A DNA stretch of 64,000 nt from Fluviibacter sp039805865 (GCA_039805865.1 JBDLTI010000002.1:1-64000), one strand, 5' to 3'. Positions 26,828 through 35,961 are shown, numbered from the stretch's first letter. Translations and numbers: made by a program. Notes: generated by a model not told the origin, from the letters alone.

Positions 26828-27810
26828 AATCGCTCGTCGTCAGTATCAATAAGGGAGGGGTCGGGAAGACGACCCTTGTTAGCCAGCTAGGACGCTACGC
26901 CAACCAGCTGGGGCTAAGAACCCTGCTGATTGATCTCGATGATCAGGGCAACCTGACCCGATCTCTTGAGCGGCAGGGAAGTGCCCAGCGCCTAAAACGT
27001 ACCGTCACAGAAATCCTGTTCGATCCCGTTAGCGATGCCGATCTCGGATATACCAAATTCAGTGTTCTCGCAGCCGATGGGGGGTTAACCAAAGCCGTTG
27101 TGGAAACATCCCAGCTAAAGGCTACGCATCAGGGGGTTGAACGAGAACGGGCGACCATTGCCCACCAGAATTTTGCTGAATTCCTGAAGCAGGTCAGTCC
27201 GCATTACGACCTGTGTCTGATCGATGGTCCACCGGCGCTGGATATCCGCGTCATGATGGCATTGGCTCTGGCCGATTATGCGCTGTGCCCGATTCAGCTT
27301 GCTCAGGAGAGTATCGAAGGCATGTCGCATACCCTCAACGGGCCACGCGGCATCCTGCGGATCAAAGGCACGGTGAACAACCGCCTCGAGTTTCTGGGCT
27401 TCCTTCCCAACATGGTTGAAAGCACCGCACGCCAGAAGGAGGCGCTACTTCAACTCGGCGAAAAGCTCGGCCACCATTTCCTGCGCGATGACGAAGGAAG
27501 GGTGGTTCTGATCCCGTTACGCCAATCGATCCGTGATGCGCAGGGGCAGGGCGTTTCTTTGGCAACACTGGCAAGATCCAATACGCAGGCACGGGATACC
27601 TGGAGTAAGGTACGACGTATATTCGATCAGATACTGGATCGTATGGAGCTTCGCCCCAAGATCGAGGCGCTACACGAAGAGCGACTGGAAGCCCAGAGGG
27701 CAGAGAAGGCGCAGCAGCGACTGGCGCGAATCTGTGAACCGGAAAGCGCGCTACAGGATGATCTGGCTGTCATGGATGAAGCCGTGCGCGAGGAGGTCAA
27801 CCATGTTTGA
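26824..27810 (+). CDS. parA: ParA-family partition ATPase
   Basis: A 328-residue Walker-type ATPase for DNA partition or ICE maintenance. The deviant Walker A is INKGGVGKTTLVSQL (residues 8-22), with LLIDLDDQGNL as the A' region and YDLCLIDGPPALD as Walker B. The C-terminal tail is long and highly charged, helical and possibly coiled. It overlaps the gene upstream (ATGA) and parB downstream (8 bp), so the three are translationally coupled. Confidence 0.93.
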   Translation: MKSLVVSINKGGVGKTTLVSQLGRYANQLGLRTLLIDLDDQGNLTRSLERQGSAQRLKRTVTEILFDPVSDADLGYTKFSVLAADGGLTKAVVETSQLKATHQGVERERATIAHQNFAEFLKQVSPHYDLCLIDGPPALDIRVMMALALADYALCPIQLAQESIEGMSHTLNGPRGILRIKGTVNNRLEFLGFLPNMVESTARQKEALLQLGEKLGHHFLRDDEGRVVLIPLRQSIRDAQGQGVSLATLARSNTQARDTWSKVRRIFDQILDRMELRPKIEALHEERLEAQRAEKAQQRLARICEPESALQDDLAVMDEAVREEVNHV

Positions 27811-28765
27811 TCTTTCCCAGTTCGAGAAAACCCCCATTTTTGCCCCCGATAACCAGATCGGGATTGTGCTATCGCTACCTATTGATAAAGTTATTGAAGA
27901 CCCGACCCAGCCGCGTACCGAATTCGATGTCGAAGAACTGACCAAGCTGAGTGAAGACATTGCGCGGCGTGGGGTACAGGCGCCTATTGCCGTCAGACCC
28001 GCCGTGGATGGCATCTACCAGATCATTCACGGTGCACGCCGTTTCCGGGCGAGTAGATTGGCGAGACTACCGACAATACCGGCTATTGTGCAGGTCGATG
28101 AGCTGGCTTTCGATGACTACAGCCAGGTTCTGGAAAACACTCAGCGCGATAACCTGACGCCGCTGGATATTGCCCGCTTCATCCAGAAGCGGAAGGCACT
28201 TGGTGAATCCAATAGCCAGATCGCCCGGAACCTTTCTGAAAAACCCGAATGGGTAACCTATCACCTAGCGCTCATCGACATGCCTCCGGAAATCCAGCAG
28301 GCCTATGACGCCGGGCAGGTGACCGGTGCCAAGGCGACCTATGAACTACGTAAGTTGCACGGCAAAGACCCTGATGCCGTCAAAGAACTGATTTCCAGCG
28401 GCGAAGAGATTACTCAGGTCCGCATTCGCGAAGTCGCTGCGCCGGTCAGGACCGTCCAGACAATTCAGATTGAAACGCCAGAGAAATCTCCTGTTCCTGA
28501 ATCGCAATCGATAGTTATCGAGAAAAAGGCCGCTGCCGATCTTTACACACCGGTAGTGGCCGCAGTAGTTCAGCAACCGTACCCGGAGCACTTGATGGTG
28601 CCTTCGGTTATCGGCATCTATCAGGGGGCTTCTGTGCAGATCCTCTTTCAGCTCAAACCCAGCGAACCCGGCGTTGTCTGGATTCGTTCAACTGAAGCGG
28701 GCACGCAGCAGGAAGTTCTCGCTGACCAGATCACATTAAGTTGTATCGAGGAGGAAACACCATGA
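27803..28765 (+). CDS. parB: ParB/KorB-like partition and regulatory protein
   Basis: A 320-residue ParB-family protein. The N-terminal nuclease-like domain has DPTQPRTEFD and GVQAPIAVRP, then the box YQIIHGARRFRASRLA (GxRRxRA). The helix-turn-helix lies in ESNSQIARNLSEKPEWVTYHLAL. The N-terminus, with DPTQPRTEF, resembles KorB of IncP plasmids, which both partitions DNA and represses transfer genes. The ATG at 27803 follows AGGAGG with 6-bp spacing; a longer frame back to 27533 lies inside parA and is rejected. Its operator has not been identified. Confidence 0.9.
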   Translation: MFDLSQFEKTPIFAPDNQIGIVLSLPIDKVIEDPTQPRTEFDVEELTKLSEDIARRGVQAPIAVRPAVDGIYQIIHGARRFRASRLARLPTIPAIVQVDELAFDDYSQVLENTQRDNLTPLDIARFIQKRKALGESNSQIARNLSEKPEWVTYHLALIDMPPEIQQAYDAGQVTGAKATYELRKLHGKDPDAVKELISSGEEITQVRIREVAAPVRTVQTIQIETPEKSPVPESQSIVIEKKAAADLYTPVVAAVVQQPYPEHLMVPSVIGIYQGASVQILFQLKPSEPGVVWIRSTEAGTQQEVLADQITLSCIEEETP

Positions 28766-29172
28766 CGACTGTTAATACCCTAACCCTGATTGGCTATCTG
28801 GGCGCAAACCCCGAAGTCCGTTACATGACCGATGGCGGGGCAACCACCACGGTTTCAATCGCCACCAGTGACCAGTGGAAAGACAAGGAAGGACAACCAC
28901 AATCCAGAACGGAGTGGCATCAGGTTGTTTTCTTTCGACGGATGGCTGAAATTCTGGCCGAATACGCACGTAAGGGAACACTGGTCTATGTCACCGGGCC
29001 GATCCGTAAACGTCAGTACACCGGCAAAGATCAACAGCAACACACCGTAGTCGAGCTCCATGCCCGTACCTTGAAGGTGCTGTCGCGAAAGGATCTGGGT
29101 GAGGGCATTGATGACGTGCCTCTGGTCGAAGGCAGCATCGACGATGAAGGAGACATGCCCACGTTCAATTAA
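28762..29172 (+). CDS. ssb: Single-stranded DNA-binding protein
   Basis: A 136-residue OB-fold SSB that would protect the transferred strand in donor and recipient. It starts MTTVNTLTLIGYLGANPEVRY and has the family segment TEWHQVVFFRRMAEILAEYA followed by KGTLVYVTGPIRKRQY. The C-terminal DIPF-like acidic tip of chromosomal SSBs is reduced to DDEGDMPTFN. It overlaps parB by ATGA and is the last gene of that operon. Confidence 0.93.
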   Translation: MTTVNTLTLIGYLGANPEVRYMTDGGATTTVSIATSDQWKDKEGQPQSRTEWHQVVFFRRMAEILAEYARKGTLVYVTGPIRKRQYTGKDQQQHTVVELHARTLKVLSRKDLGEGIDDVPLVEGSIDDEGDMPTFN

Positions 29173-29207
29173 ACCGTGATGGGGCCTGTCGCGTATTCGG
29201 GCGGAGC

Positions 29208-29268
29208 AACGGGTGTTAGCGCAACCGTTACCCCTGGCTGCAGTGCCTCACCTCTAGCTGATAGGAGT
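29208..29268 (+). ncRNA. TTAGCG hairpin plus TGATAGGAGT motif, copy 1
   Basis: The stem AACGGGTG (29208-29215) pairs with CAACCGTT (29222-29229), one mismatch, around the loop TTAGCG (29216-29221). TGATAGGAGT follows at 29259-29268 after 29 nt. It lies between ssb and virB2. Unlike the other copies, no ATG follows immediately. Two further hairpins come after it: CCCC-GCAA-GGGG (29269-29280) and ATATAGC-ACG-GCTATAT. A GTG-initiated 25-codon frame (29298-29375) is also open. Confidence 0.6.
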
Positions 29269-29393
29269 CCCCGCAAGGGGAATACGACCAAAGGATCGTG
29301 CGTGCAGTTGCGCCGAAATATAGCACGGCTATATCTGGCGATTGCGCCGATCCGGTCAGCCATTTGACTCATTAGGAACCGGAAAGGATTGTC

Positions 29394-29693
29394 ATGCTGT
29401 TATCTGCCGTACTCAAATCATTCGCCTACTTTGTGCTGACGTTCTCGGCCGTGCTGGTCTGGGATACCCCTGCCTACGCTCAGCTTAGCAACGTCAATAA
29501 TCTGCTGCAGAACATCGAATCGGTGCTCAAAGGCGCAGGCGTCACGATTGCTTCGATTGCCATCATCGTCTCGGGCTACAAGATCATCTTCCAGGGCGCG
29601 CGTTTCGAAGATGTCTCCAAGATTCTGATCGGTGGTCTGCTGATAGGTGGTGCAACCAGCCTTGCCGGTTGGCTGATCGGTGCGGCTGCCTGA
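29394..29693 (+). CDS. virB2: VirB2/TrbC-like conjugative pilin
   Basis: A 99-residue pilin precursor of the conjugative type IV secretion system. A signal peptide ends near TPAYAQ (residue 29), and two hydrophobic segments follow, VTIASIAIIVSGYKIIF and ILIGGLLIGGATSLAGWLIG. This is the layout of VirB2/TrbC pilins. It is preceded by the structured region with RNA motif copy 1 and overlaps virB3 by one base (TGATG). Confidence 0.85.
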   Translation: MLLSAVLKSFAYFVLTFSAVLVWDTPAYAQLSNVNNLLQNIESVLKGAGVTIASIAIIVSGYKIIFQGARFEDVSKILIGGLLIGGATSLAGWLIGAAA

Positions 29694-30034
29694 TGGCTAT
29701 GCAGAAACTGCAACAGGACGTCATCTACAAAGGATGTACACGTCCTCCATTGCTCTGGGGTGTACCGCTCTTGCCGCTGATCATGATCCTCATGCCCGGC
29801 ATGCTGGTTGGCATCGTCGGGCTGGCGTATTTACTGCCGATGAGTCTGCTGGCGCTGCTGGTCAGTGTCTCGGCGTGGATCTGGATGCGTGCCGTGACCA
29901 AGAAAGATGATCAGCGTCTGCTCCAGATCTTTCTGCGGTTTCGTCTGAGATCACGTCAGAAGAACACCAGGTTCTGGGGGTGTGCTGCCTATGCCCCGAT
30001 TGTCTATTTCCACCGTCACTCATCTTCCCTCTAG
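29693..30034 (+). CDS. virB3: VirB3-like inner-membrane protein
   Basis: A 113-residue protein with the VirB3/TrbD features: a short N-terminal cytoplasmic segment (VIYKGCTRPPLLWGVPL, with the conserved K-G-x-T-R-P), then two transmembrane helices from about residue 20 to 65. The ATG at 29693 overlaps the virB2 stop. VirB3 acts with VirB4 in pilus biogenesis. Confidence 0.88.
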   Translation: MAMQKLQQDVIYKGCTRPPLLWGVPLLPLIMILMPGMLVGIVGLAYLLPMSLLALLVSVSAWIWMRAVTKKDDQRLLQIFLRFRLRSRQKNTRFWGCAAYAPIVYFHRHSSSL

Positions 30035-30052
30035 TCCGGAAAGGCACCCACG

Positions 30053-32473
30053 ATGCAGGGGCAACCTCACCAAAAAAAACTGGCCAGCCGCGAAGTCGGG
30101 CTGGCGAATTACGTGCCTTTCAGTGCACACGTCACCCCTTCGATTATCAAGAACCGTGATGGTTGTTATCTGGCGACCTGGCGTTTGGAAGGCATTCCCT
30201 TCGAGACAACGGACACCCAGGAACTGAACATTCGTCATGAGGCATTCAACCAGCTGATACGTGGTTTGCCACTGGGCACGGCACTCTGGTCGCACCGGAT
30301 TCGCCGCCGTCAGGAAGACCGGCTATCCACCAATTACTCAGAAGCCTTCGCACGGGAAACTGCCGAGCGTTACTACGACAGTTTTGCGGGTTACCGCATG
30401 ATGGCCAATGAGTTCTATCTGACGGTGGTCTATCGGCCGGAACTACAGAGAGTTGCGCCGAGTTCAGGTCTGGGCAGAATCCTGGGTGCCAGGCCCATCC
30501 GCAAGTTAGAGGCCATTGAGCGCGATGAGCGGGAAGCCCTGAAAGTATTCCGGGAAATCGTGCATCAGATCGAAGCAGGGATGAAACCCTACAACATGGC
30601 TCGGCTGGAAGGGTATGAGCAGAACGGTCAGCAATACTCGGAATTACTCAGCTTTCTGGGGTATCTGCTGAACGGCATCTGGCAACGCGTGCCGATGCGC
30701 CGCGAGGCCATTGCGAACTATCTTCCAGTCAATCGTCTGTTCTGTGCCGAAGAACATCTGGAGATACGCACACCGGATCAGGTGCGTTATGCCGGAGTGC
30801 TGGATCTACAGGATTACCCGGAATACACGATGCCGGGTTCGCTGGATGATCTGATGCGCGAGCCTTATGAATTTATCGAGACACAGAGCTTCACGATCCT
30901 GTCCCGCCCCGATGCAAAAACCGTCATGGAGCGGCAGACCCGCCAACTATTGGCAACCGAGGATGCGGCCGGATCGCAGATTGCAGCGATGGATCAGGCG
31001 CTGGATGAACTGATTAGCGGTCGATTTGCTTATGGCGAGTATCACTACAGTCTGGTGGTCTTTGCCGACAGTCTGGATGAGGTGGGTAAGTCACTGGCAG
31101 CAGCACGAAGCAAACTCAACGATGGTGGCTTCCAGGCAACATTGGTTGATCTGGTCGCTGATGCCGCCTGGTTTGCACAGATGCCGGGCAACTGGCGTTA
31201 CCGGCCGCGTGCGGCCAACCTGACGAGCCGGAACTTCGCAGGGCTTTCAGCGTTCCACGGGTATCTGACCGGGAAGCGTGACGGCAACCCCTGGGGGGAA
31301 GCCGTGACGTTGCTCAAGACGAAGAACGCGAGTCCGTATTACTTCAACTGGCACGGCACGCCTGATGAGGAAGACAGCACGGACAAGAAGGCACCGGCCA
31401 ATACGATGATCATCGGTATGACCGGGTCCGGCAAGACGGTGCTGGAGCTTTTCCTGCTCACCATGTCACTCAAGTACAACCCGACCGTGGTGTTCTTCGA
31501 CAAGGATCGGGGTGCAGAGATCGCAATCCGGGCGCTTGGTGGTAACTACCGGTGTCTGAAGCGGGGCCAACCGACAGGCTTCAACCCATTCCAGCTCGAA
31601 CCCAATGAAACCAATCTGCGCTTCCAGGAAGTACTGGTCGGTTCACTGATCCCACGTCTGCTTACCCCCGCTGAAAACACCGAACTGAACAGGGCAATAC
31701 GGCAGGTATCGCGGATGCCTGTAAATCTGCGCCGTTTATCTATTGTTCGGCAGCAATTGCAGAATACTTCGGAAGATTGTGTGTCGGCGCATCTGGCCAA
31801 GTGGTGTGCCGATGGTGGTGGACAACTCGCCTGGGTACTAGATAACCCGACAGACACGATCAATCTGCATGATGGCCGGATCTTCGGGTTCGACGATACC
31901 GACTTCATGGAAGATCCGGAGGTTCTGGGACCAGTGACGATGTATCTGCTGCATCTCACCGAATCCTTGCTGGATGGTCGCCGATTCATCTACGTCATGG
32001 CGGAGTTCTGGAAGCGGTTGCAATTGCCCGTCTTCGCGGACTTCGCCGTGAACAAGCAATACACCATCCGGAAACAGAACGGCTTCGGGGTATTCGATAC
32101 CCAGTCACCGGCACAGATCCTCAAAACGCCGCATGTGGCCGCGATGGTCGAGCAGAGCGCAACGCAGATATATTTGCCCAACCCCAGAGCCGACTTCGAT
32201 GACTATGTGCAGGGTTTCAAGCTGACCGAAAAGGAGTTCGAGACCATCCGCTCACTCGGTGAGGCTTCACGGCAATTTCTGGTGAAGCAGGGGCACCGCT
32301 CGGGTGTGGTGCAACTGGAACTGGGTCCTCTGGGAGATCTGCTGGATATTCTCAGTACTTCGTTGGATAACGTCGAGATGCTTGATGGAATCCGGGCAGA
32401 AGTGGGTGATGCCCCGGAAGACTGGATGCCAGTTTTCAAAGAGCGACTCCTTGAGCGAAGGAGCCAGCGATGA
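30053..32473 (+). CDS. virB4: VirB4-type conjugation ATPase
   Basis: An 806-residue ATPase of the CagE/TrbE/VirB4 family that powers pilus assembly. Walker A is GMTGSGKTVLELFL near residue 455. The family segments TQSPAQILK and ATQIYLPNPRADFDDYV follow in the C-terminal domain. The Walker B region reads RRFIYVMAEFWKRL, so the usual acidic residue before the Glu is Ala650. Its stop overlaps the virB5 ATG. Confidence 0.95.
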   Translation: MQGQPHQKKLASREVGLANYVPFSAHVTPSIIKNRDGCYLATWRLEGIPFETTDTQELNIRHEAFNQLIRGLPLGTALWSHRIRRRQEDRLSTNYSEAFARETAERYYDSFAGYRMMANEFYLTVVYRPELQRVAPSSGLGRILGARPIRKLEAIERDEREALKVFREIVHQIEAGMKPYNMARLEGYEQNGQQYSELLSFLGYLLNGIWQRVPMRREAIANYLPVNRLFCAEEHLEIRTPDQVRYAGVLDLQDYPEYTMPGSLDDLMREPYEFIETQSFTILSRPDAKTVMERQTRQLLATEDAAGSQIAAMDQALDELISGRFAYGEYHYSLVVFADSLDEVGKSLAAARSKLNDGGFQATLVDLVADAAWFAQMPGNWRYRPRAANLTSRNFAGLSAFHGYLTGKRDGNPWGEAVTLLKTKNASPYYFNWHGTPDEEDSTDKKAPANTMIIGMTGSGKTVLELFLLTMSLKYNPTVVFFDKDRGAEIAIRALGGNYRCLKRGQPTGFNPFQLEPNETNLRFQEVLVGSLIPRLLTPAENTELNRAIRQVSRMPVNLRRLSIVRQQLQNTSEDCVSAHLAKWCADGGGQLAWVLDNPTDTINLHDGRIFGFDDTDFMEDPEVLGPVTMYLLHLTESLLDGRRFIYVMAEFWKRLQLPVFADFAVNKQYTIRKQNGFGVFDTQSPAQILKTPHVAAMVEQSATQIYLPNPRADFDDYVQGFKLTEKEFETIRSLGEASRQFLVKQGHRSGVVQLELGPLGDLLDILSTSLDNVEMLDGIRAEVGDAPEDWMPVFKERLLERRSQR

Positions 32474-33168
32474 GACGGACTGGTTTATTTGCCTTGTTGG
32501 CTTTTGCTTTTCTCGTCCAGTCCCCAGTACAGGCTCAGGGTATCCCGGTCATTGATGCAGCCAATCTTGAACAGGCGCTACAGAACATTGCTGCCTGGCA
32601 ACGTCAGCTTCAGGCAATGCAACAGCTGTACGACCAGCAAGTTGCCCAGTTCAAGGCGCTGACTGGTGCGCGTGGATTCGGAGATGTGCTCAATAATCCG
32701 CTCCTGCAGAAATATCTGCCGCTCAACTGGCAGCAGGTCTATCAGGGGGTACGAACCGGCAACATGTCGGATCTTGCCGCCGCTGCCCGGCAACAGAACC
32801 TGATCTACGACTGCCTGGCTCAGCAAGGGCAGTCCCAGCAGCTCTGCCGTGCACAGTTGGGGGCCACGTACCAGGTGCGGGACATCTTCCAGAAAGCCTA
32901 CGATACCGCCGTTGCCCAGTTTGACCGGATAGCGCAATTGCAGAGCCAGATCGGTAAAACAGATGATCCCAAAGGGATTGCCGAACTCCAGGCACGGATC
33001 GGAACCGAGCAGTCCGTACTGCAGAACGCCATGCTTCAGGCTCAGCTTGGCCAGCAACTGGCGGAAGCAGAAAACAAACTGATTCTGCAGCAGCGTGCCG
33101 AAATCGCGCACAAGGCGTATAGCGCTGGCGGGGCGCTGGATACCCAACCCATGAACTACCAGCACTAG
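32470..33168 (+). CDS. virB5: VirB5-like minor pilin
   Basis: A 232-residue exported, Gln-rich helical protein. It has a clear signal peptide (MRRTGLFALLAFAFLVQSP, cleaved near VQAQG). Heptad-like helices such as QRQLQAMQQLYDQQVAQF follow, with the helical C-terminal half typical of VirB5/TrbJ proteins at the pilus tip. It overlaps virB4 by ATGA and is followed by virB6 after an AGGAGG ribosome site. Confidence 0.85.
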   Translation: MRRTGLFALLAFAFLVQSPVQAQGIPVIDAANLEQALQNIAAWQRQLQAMQQLYDQQVAQFKALTGARGFGDVLNNPLLQKYLPLNWQQVYQGVRTGNMSDLAAAARQQNLIYDCLAQQGQSQQLCRAQLGATYQVRDIFQKAYDTAVAQFDRIAQLQSQIGKTDDPKGIAELQARIGTEQSVLQNAMLQAQLGQQLAEAENKLILQQRAEIAHKAYSAGGALDTQPMNYQH

Positions 33169-33177
33169 GAGGCAATC

Positions 33178-34194
33178 ATGGGTATCCAGTTCAACGGCTT
33201 CTCGGCGATTGGCCAATCCTTCGAATCTGCCGTCAGCATCATCAATTCGGTCTCGAGCAGTCTGGCATCGTTGATTACGCCGATCCTGCTGACCATTGTT
33301 GCCATCTGGATCATTGCCTATGGTCTGGCTACCATGCGCGGGGAAGTGCAGCAGCCGATCATGCAGATGGTGGGGCGATATTATCGGCTAGGGCTATTCA
33401 TGGCCTGCGGATTATCGATGGGGGTCTTTCAGGGGCAGATCGTGCCAGCCGTTATGGATCTGCAGACTGGTCTGGCGGCTGCCGCAGGGAAGAGCATGAA
33501 TTCCATGAGTGGCATGTGCTCCGGTAGTGCAGCGAATCCTTATGCCATTCTTGATTGTTACGGGTCTGCTGCACTGGCCCTGGTCGGCGCGTATTTCAAT
33601 CAGGCCGTAGCTGATGGCTCGGCACTAGCAATCGGTGCTGCCCTGGTTGATGCGGCCTGTGGACTCGTCATCCTGATTGGTGTCACGTTGTACGGTGTGA
33701 TCATGGCGCTGGAGTTCATAGAAGCCCGTCTGATGCTCTTTCTAACCCTGGCACTCGGGCCGATATTTATTGTTTGCGGAGCATTCCCCCGGACTGAGGC
33801 TTACTTCGGCAACTGGCTATCAAAGCTTGCGAATCTGATCATCCATAACACGCTAATCATTGCCTATGTGGCCATGTCGATGGGGATTTTCATGAACAAC
33901 TTCCAGCCGGTGATCGGCACGGTCATGAATTCCTCCGGCACCGTCACTGGCATCACGGATCTGCTGGGGCCATCTGGCATTTCGCCAACTACCCTGGCCC
34001 TGCAGGTTCTGCTCGAAACATTCGTTCTCGGTTTGCTCGGTCTGAAGATCCCGCATCTGGCATCGGCGTTAACGAGTGGTGGTTACGGTGGGTCAGGGGC
34101 TGTGGGGTTCCTCTCCGGCATGGCTGCGCAAGCCATGCGGACCAGGCTGCCTCGGTCTTCACCCGTGAGCGGTGGGCAGATCCGTCAGGGGTAA
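33178..34194 (+). CDS. virB6: VirB6/TrbL-like polytopic membrane protein
   Basis: A 338-residue inner-membrane component of the transport channel. At least five hydrophobic helices are visible, starting at LITPILLTIVAIWIIAYGLA. FIEARLMLFLTLALGPIFI is characteristic of the VirB6 central region. CTAGGAGG precedes its ATG. It ends 23 bp before RNA motif copy 2 and virB8. Confidence 0.88.
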   Translation: MGIQFNGFSAIGQSFESAVSIINSVSSSLASLITPILLTIVAIWIIAYGLATMRGEVQQPIMQMVGRYYRLGLFMACGLSMGVFQGQIVPAVMDLQTGLAAAAGKSMNSMSGMCSGSAANPYAILDCYGSAALALVGAYFNQAVADGSALAIGAALVDAACGLVILIGVTLYGVIMALEFIEARLMLFLTLALGPIFIVCGAFPRTEAYFGNWLSKLANLIIHNTLIIAYVAMSMGIFMNNFQPVIGTVMNSSGTVTGITDLLGPSGISPTTLALQVLLETFVLGLLGLKIPHLASALTSGGYGGSGAVGFLSGMAAQAMRTRLPRSSPVSGGQIRQG

Positions 34195-34216
34195 TTCACT
34201 TCGGTTTCAGATAAAC

Positions 34217-34250
34217 GGCGGTGTTAGCGCACCTGCCTAATGATAGGAGT
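34217..34250 (+). ncRNA. TTAGCG hairpin plus TGATAGGAGT motif, copy 2 (virB8 leader)
   Basis: GGC-GGTG (34217-34223) pairs with CACC-T-GCC (34230-34237), with one bulged T, around the loop TTAGCG (34224-34229). TGATAGGAGT (34241-34250) is the ribosome site of virB8 (ATG at 34255). The motif lies in an intergenic gap within the T4SS cluster. Confidence 0.7.
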
Positions 34251-34254
34251 TCAT

Positions 34255-35088
34255 ATGTTGCGTATACCCAAGGGCTGGTTCAAAAGCCGGTCACATGCCG
34301 GCACGGTGCCGGAGACAAAGCCAGAGGCAGTTAATGGTTCAGGCCATAAGCCCGGCATATATGAAGAAGCCGTCACCTGGGAGAACTCCCGTCAGGAGGC
34401 GCTGGAGAAGTCAGAGGCGCGTGCATGGTCGGTGGTGCGCTGGACCAGCGTGCTTGCCGTTCTGGCGATGGCCGCGCTCGTGATTCTCGCGCCGTTCTAC
34501 AAGATCGTGCCGCTCACCTTCGAGGTCGACAAGCTGACAGGCCAGGCCCAGCTGGTGGACCTCACCGGATCCATGCCCATGACCTCGACCGAGGCGATGG
34601 ATAAGCACTGGGTCGCCGACTACGTGCGGACACGGGAACGCTTCGTCTGGACGTTATTGCAGCTGGATTACGACCATACGATGAATCTATCGGATGAGCG
34701 TGTTGCACGCGAATACCGTGCGGAATACGAAGGCCCCAATGCCAGAGACAAACGGCTTGGACCGGGAACGGATGAACGGGTCCGGATTCTGGGGGTCACG
34801 CTGCCGCCGAATGAACCGGGTAAAGCGGTGGTGCGCTTCGAGCGGACAACTCGCCGCGATGGAACGGATGTGGATGTCGGCATCTATGTAGCGACTCTGT
34901 CCTACGTCTATCAGCCACCCGCTCTGTTCTCCAAGGAGCGCAACGTGGTCGACAATCCGCTGGGATTCAAGGTCACAGGCTTTGTGGTGGATCAGGAACT
35001 GAAGAGCAAAGCGCCGGTGAGCAGGGATGGACAGCTTGATGCCCCGGCACCTACCTTACCCGTGCTGCCTGCGCAGCCCGGTACCTGA
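34255..35088 (+). CDS. virB8: VirB8-like T4SS assembly protein
   Basis: A 277-residue bitopic inner-membrane protein of the core channel. One transmembrane helix (VVRWTSVLAVLAMAALVILA, about residues 60-80) is followed by a periplasmic NTF2-like domain containing MDKHWVADYVRTRERFVW. The ATG at 34255 is set by TGATAGGAGT five bases upstream, so the longer frame from 34240 is rejected. virB9 follows after 12 bp. Confidence 0.9.
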   Translation: MLRIPKGWFKSRSHAGTVPETKPEAVNGSGHKPGIYEEAVTWENSRQEALEKSEARAWSVVRWTSVLAVLAMAALVILAPFYKIVPLTFEVDKLTGQAQLVDLTGSMPMTSTEAMDKHWVADYVRTRERFVWTLLQLDYDHTMNLSDERVAREYRAEYEGPNARDKRLGPGTDERVRILGVTLPPNEPGKAVVRFERTTRRDGTDVDVGIYVATLSYVYQPPALFSKERNVVDNPLGFKVTGFVVDQELKSKAPVSRDGQLDAPAPTLPVLPAQPGT

Positions 35089-35100
35089 CGGGAGGATGAA

Positions 35101-35961
35101 ATGATCACGATACGTCAGAGTCTCATCGCCGTTATTACGTCACTGAGTCTGGTCTCCGTGTTCGTCAGTGCCGCACCCGTCAAATTCCAGCGAATCATGG
35201 TGCTGGATTATGACGAGGATGCCCAGGATAAATCGATTCCGATTCTTACCAAGCGCGGATTCGTCACCCAGATCGACTTCGGAAAGGGGGAGTCCATAGA
35301 GTCCCTCGGGGGAACTAGCCAGGCTGCCGCACTGACCGGGGATGCCGATGGCTGGATTGTGGTGGGGCGCAAAGGAGACCGGCACCTCTATCTGAAGCCC
35401 AAGTCAGAGGCATATCCCAGCAACCTGCTGGTGGTTACTAACCGGTACAACTACGCGTTCGAACTTCGAATTCTTTCCGATGAGTCACGTTCGGATGGCG
35501 TATGGCGGCTTAGCTTCAGGTATCCCAATGACGGGTTAAGCAATGCCGAAGTCCGTGCGAATCAGGTGGCCTATGCGCTTGGATCGCCTACGGAAAAGCG
35601 CAATCTGAAATACCGTATCGACCTGATCCGGGGTAACGGTGACATTCTGCCAAAGAAGGCCTGGGATGACGGACGGTTTACCTATATCGCCATGGGTAAC
35701 AACCGTGAGATTCCGGCCGCATTCAAGGTCGATGGTAACGATGGTGAAAGTACCGTCAACCTCCATACCGAAGGCCAATTGTTGGTGATTCATGAAGTCG
35801 CCCGACGATTCCTGCTGCGGCTGGATAAACAGGAAGTCGGCATCTGGAACGAGGCCTTTGATCCGGACGGTATGGCGAACACCACCGGAACCGCATCATC
35901 AGCGGTTGTTCGGGAAGTCGTTCAGCCGGAAACCACGGCACTGCCGATGGGAGGTCGATGA
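35101..35961 (+). CDS. virB9: VirB9-like T4SS outer-membrane complex protein
   Basis: A 286-residue exported protein. The signal peptide ends near VFVSAAPVKF, then beta-rich regions with KGDRHLYLKPKSEAYPSNLLV and NRYNYAFELRI, as in VirB9/TrbG/CagX. The C-terminal beta domain ends with LLRLDKQEVGIWNEAFDPDG. It overlaps virB10. In known systems VirB9 works with VirB7, but no virB7 candidate is visible here. Confidence 0.9.
   Translation: MITIRQSLIAVITSLSLVSVFVSAAPVKFQRIMVLDYDEDAQDKSIPILTKRGFVTQIDFGKGESIESLGGTSQAAALTGDADGWIVVGRKGDRHLYLKPKSEAYPSNLLVVTNRYNYAFELRILSDESRSDGVWRLSFRYPNDGLSNAEVRANQVAYALGSPTEKRNLKYRIDLIRGNGDILPKKAWDDGRFTYIAMGNNREIPAAFKVDGNDGESTVNLHTEGQLLVIHEVARRFLLRLDKQEVGIWNEAFDPDGMANTTGTASSAVVREVVQPETTALPMGGR

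Noticed and set aside
27533..27802. N-terminal extension of ParB by 90 codons
   Set aside because: It is out of frame inside parA, and a strong AGGAGG marks the ATG at 27803.
29298..29375. 25-codon GTG frame before virB2
   Set aside because: No homology or strong ribosome site; kept only as a possible leader peptide in the findings.
34241..34250. CsrA/RsmA binding site at TGATAGGAGT
   Set aside because: The GGA is not in a hairpin loop and the ANGGA consensus is not met.
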